From assembly GCA_001247695.2 (NCBI GenBank), contig LGRX02035443.1:1-29191 (forward strand): DNA of 29,191 bases, given 5' to 3'. Within the stretch, counting starts at the first letter, position 1; each line of letters begins with the position of its first letter. Under the pieces are notes generated by a model. It did not search any database, was not told the DNA's origin, and saw nothing but the letters and a program-made list of their open reading frames with translations. Shown piece after piece: positions 28,020-29,191 of this stretch. This DNA comes from Cymbomonas tetramitiformis. Lineage: Eukaryota; Chlorophyta; Pyramimonadophyceae; Pyramimonadales; Pyramimonadaceae. The position numbers and the translations under genes were made by a program.

Positions 28020-29085
28020 ATGATCCAGCGGACAACAAAGCCCCGCTCTGCGCTGCCTCCAAACATCATCCAGCGGACAACAAAGCCCCGCTCTGCGCAA
28101 AGCCCCGCTCTGCGCTGCCCTCCAAACATCATCCAGCGGACAACAAAGCCCCGCTCTGCGCTGCCTCCAAATCATCATCCAGCGGACAACAAAGCCCCGC
28201 TCTGCGCTGCCTCCAAACATCATCCAGCGGACAACAAAGCCCCGCTCTGCGCTGCCTCCAAACATCCATGGACAACAAAGCCCCGCTCTGCGCTGCCTCC
28301 AAACATCATCCAGCGGACAACAAAGCCCCGCTCTGCGCTGCCTCCTAACATCATCCAGCTGACCACAAAGCCCTCGCTCTGCGCTGCCTCCAACATCATC
28401 CAGCTGACAACAAAGCCCCGCCGCTCTGCGCTGCCTCCCCAACATCATCCAGCTGACAACAAAGCCCCGCTCTGCGCTGCCTCCAACATCATCCAGCCGG
28501 ACCACAAAGCCCCGCTCTGCGCTGCCTCCAAACATCATCCATGGGACAACAAAGCCCCGCTCTGCGCTGCCTCCAAACATCATCCAGCTGGACAACAAAG
28601 CCCCCGCTCTGCGCTGCCTCCAAACATCATCCAGCTGGGATAACAAAGCCCCGCTCTGCTTTCACCTCCAAACATCATCCAGCGGGACCACAAACTCCCT
28701 CTGCGCTGCCTCCAAACATCATCCATGGACCACAGTTCTCGCTCTGCGCTGCTTCCCCAACATCATCCAGCGGACCACAAAGCCCCGCTCTGCGCGCTGC
28801 CTCCAAACATCATCCAGCGGACAACAAAGCCCTCGCTCTGCGTCGCCTCCAAACATCATCCAGCGGACAACAAAGCCCCGCTCTGCGCTGCCTCCAACAT
28901 CATCCAGCGGACCACAAAAAGCCCGCTCTGCGCTGCCTCCAACATCATCCAGCGGACCACAGCTTCCCGCTCTGCGCTGCCACCAAACATCATCCAGCGG
29001 ACAACAAAGCCCCGCTCTGCGCTGCCTCCTAACATCATCCAGCAGACAACAAAGCCCCGCTCTGCGCTGCCTCCAAACATGATTG
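28020..29085. repeat. 45-bp minisatellite, about 24 copies
   Basis: The core CCCCGCTCTGCGCTGCCTCC is followed by AAACATCATCCAGCGGACAA and CAAAG. Small indels vary the units to 39-47 bp. Long open frames on both strands (for example plus 27822-28643 and minus 28646-27927) come from the period being a multiple of three. If the lipid gene continues upstream, the array lies in its next intron. Confidence 0.95.
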
Positions 29086-29122
29086 CTGTAGGCCCCTAAG
29101 TTTGTAGAGCGGCACAAGCTAA

Positions 29123-29191
29123 GCGGCGATCCCATGAGGGGCCTCGAGGCGCATGCGGCGATCCCATGAGCGGCCTCGAGGCGCATGCGGC
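29123..29191. repeat. 32-bp tandem repeat at the window edge
   Basis: Two copies (29123-29154 and 29155-29186) of GCGGCGATCCCATGAGSGGC followed by CTCGAGGCGCAT, and the start of a third at 29187. The array continues past the window. Confidence 0.85.

Noticed and set aside
27822..28646. Long frames of 273 codons (plus) and 239 codons (minus)
   Set aside because: Both run through the 45-bp minisatellite, whose length is a multiple of three; the proteins are just repeat translations.
28020..29085. Regular 45-bp repeats resembling a CRISPR array
   Set aside because: The whole unit is repeated with small indels and there are no unique spacers; the context is a eukaryotic gene.

Overview
The window looks like nuclear DNA of a photosynthetic eukaryotic microalga whose lineage I cannot fix. 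The best evidence is a phosphatidate cytidylyltransferase of the bacterial/plastid type, split into at least seven exons by GT-AG introns on the minus strand at the right end. Two further intron-containing genes, an LTR retrotransposon and many layers of satellite and foldback DNA fit a repeat-rich protist genome. There is one 20-base assembly gap (16810-16829). No tRNA, rRNA, CRISPR array or bacterial-style operon was recognised.

Layout. 1-1300: AT-rich tandem repeats (67-bp and 110-bp units), two matching 22-bp palindromes and a GGACGGACT-type microsatellite. 1462-2082: a GC-rich reading frame broken by one stop, unrecognised. 2597-4027 (minus): a three-exon gene, unrecognised, whose first intron looks like a mobile insertion flanked by a 12-bp duplication and whose last exon has a frameshifted VATE repeat. 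4640-5340: G/C-rich minisatellites. 5710-6307 and 13801-15395: a short and a long copy of one element carrying promoter-like motifs. 6308-9630: a complete gag-only LTR retrotransposon, inserted in the tail of the short copy, with a 5-bp target duplication. 9762-13398: a region bounded by about 83-bp inverted repeats; its left repeat appears split by a 1.5-kb foldback palindrome, and it contains two tandem arrays. 15822-16809: a secreted Cys-rich repeat protein gene running into the gap. 17790-19000: a satellite with an exact 179-bp period. 19313-21077: about 204-bp monomers arranged as a 1016-bp higher-order repeat. 21080-22520: a GC-rich degenerate island. 22997-23190: a cluster of hairpins. 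24643-27826 (minus): the CDP-diacylglycerol synthase gene. 28020-29191: minisatellites, probably in an upstream intron of that gene.

The genes do not form an obvious functional unit. The CDP-diacylglycerol synthase is a housekeeping lipid enzyme, the secreted repeat protein is probably extracellular, and the rest is mostly mobile and satellite DNA. The most useful results are the CDP-diacylglycerol synthase, whose coding exons are too short to appear as long open frames; the insertion that may act as a new intron; and the exactly phased 179-bp array.
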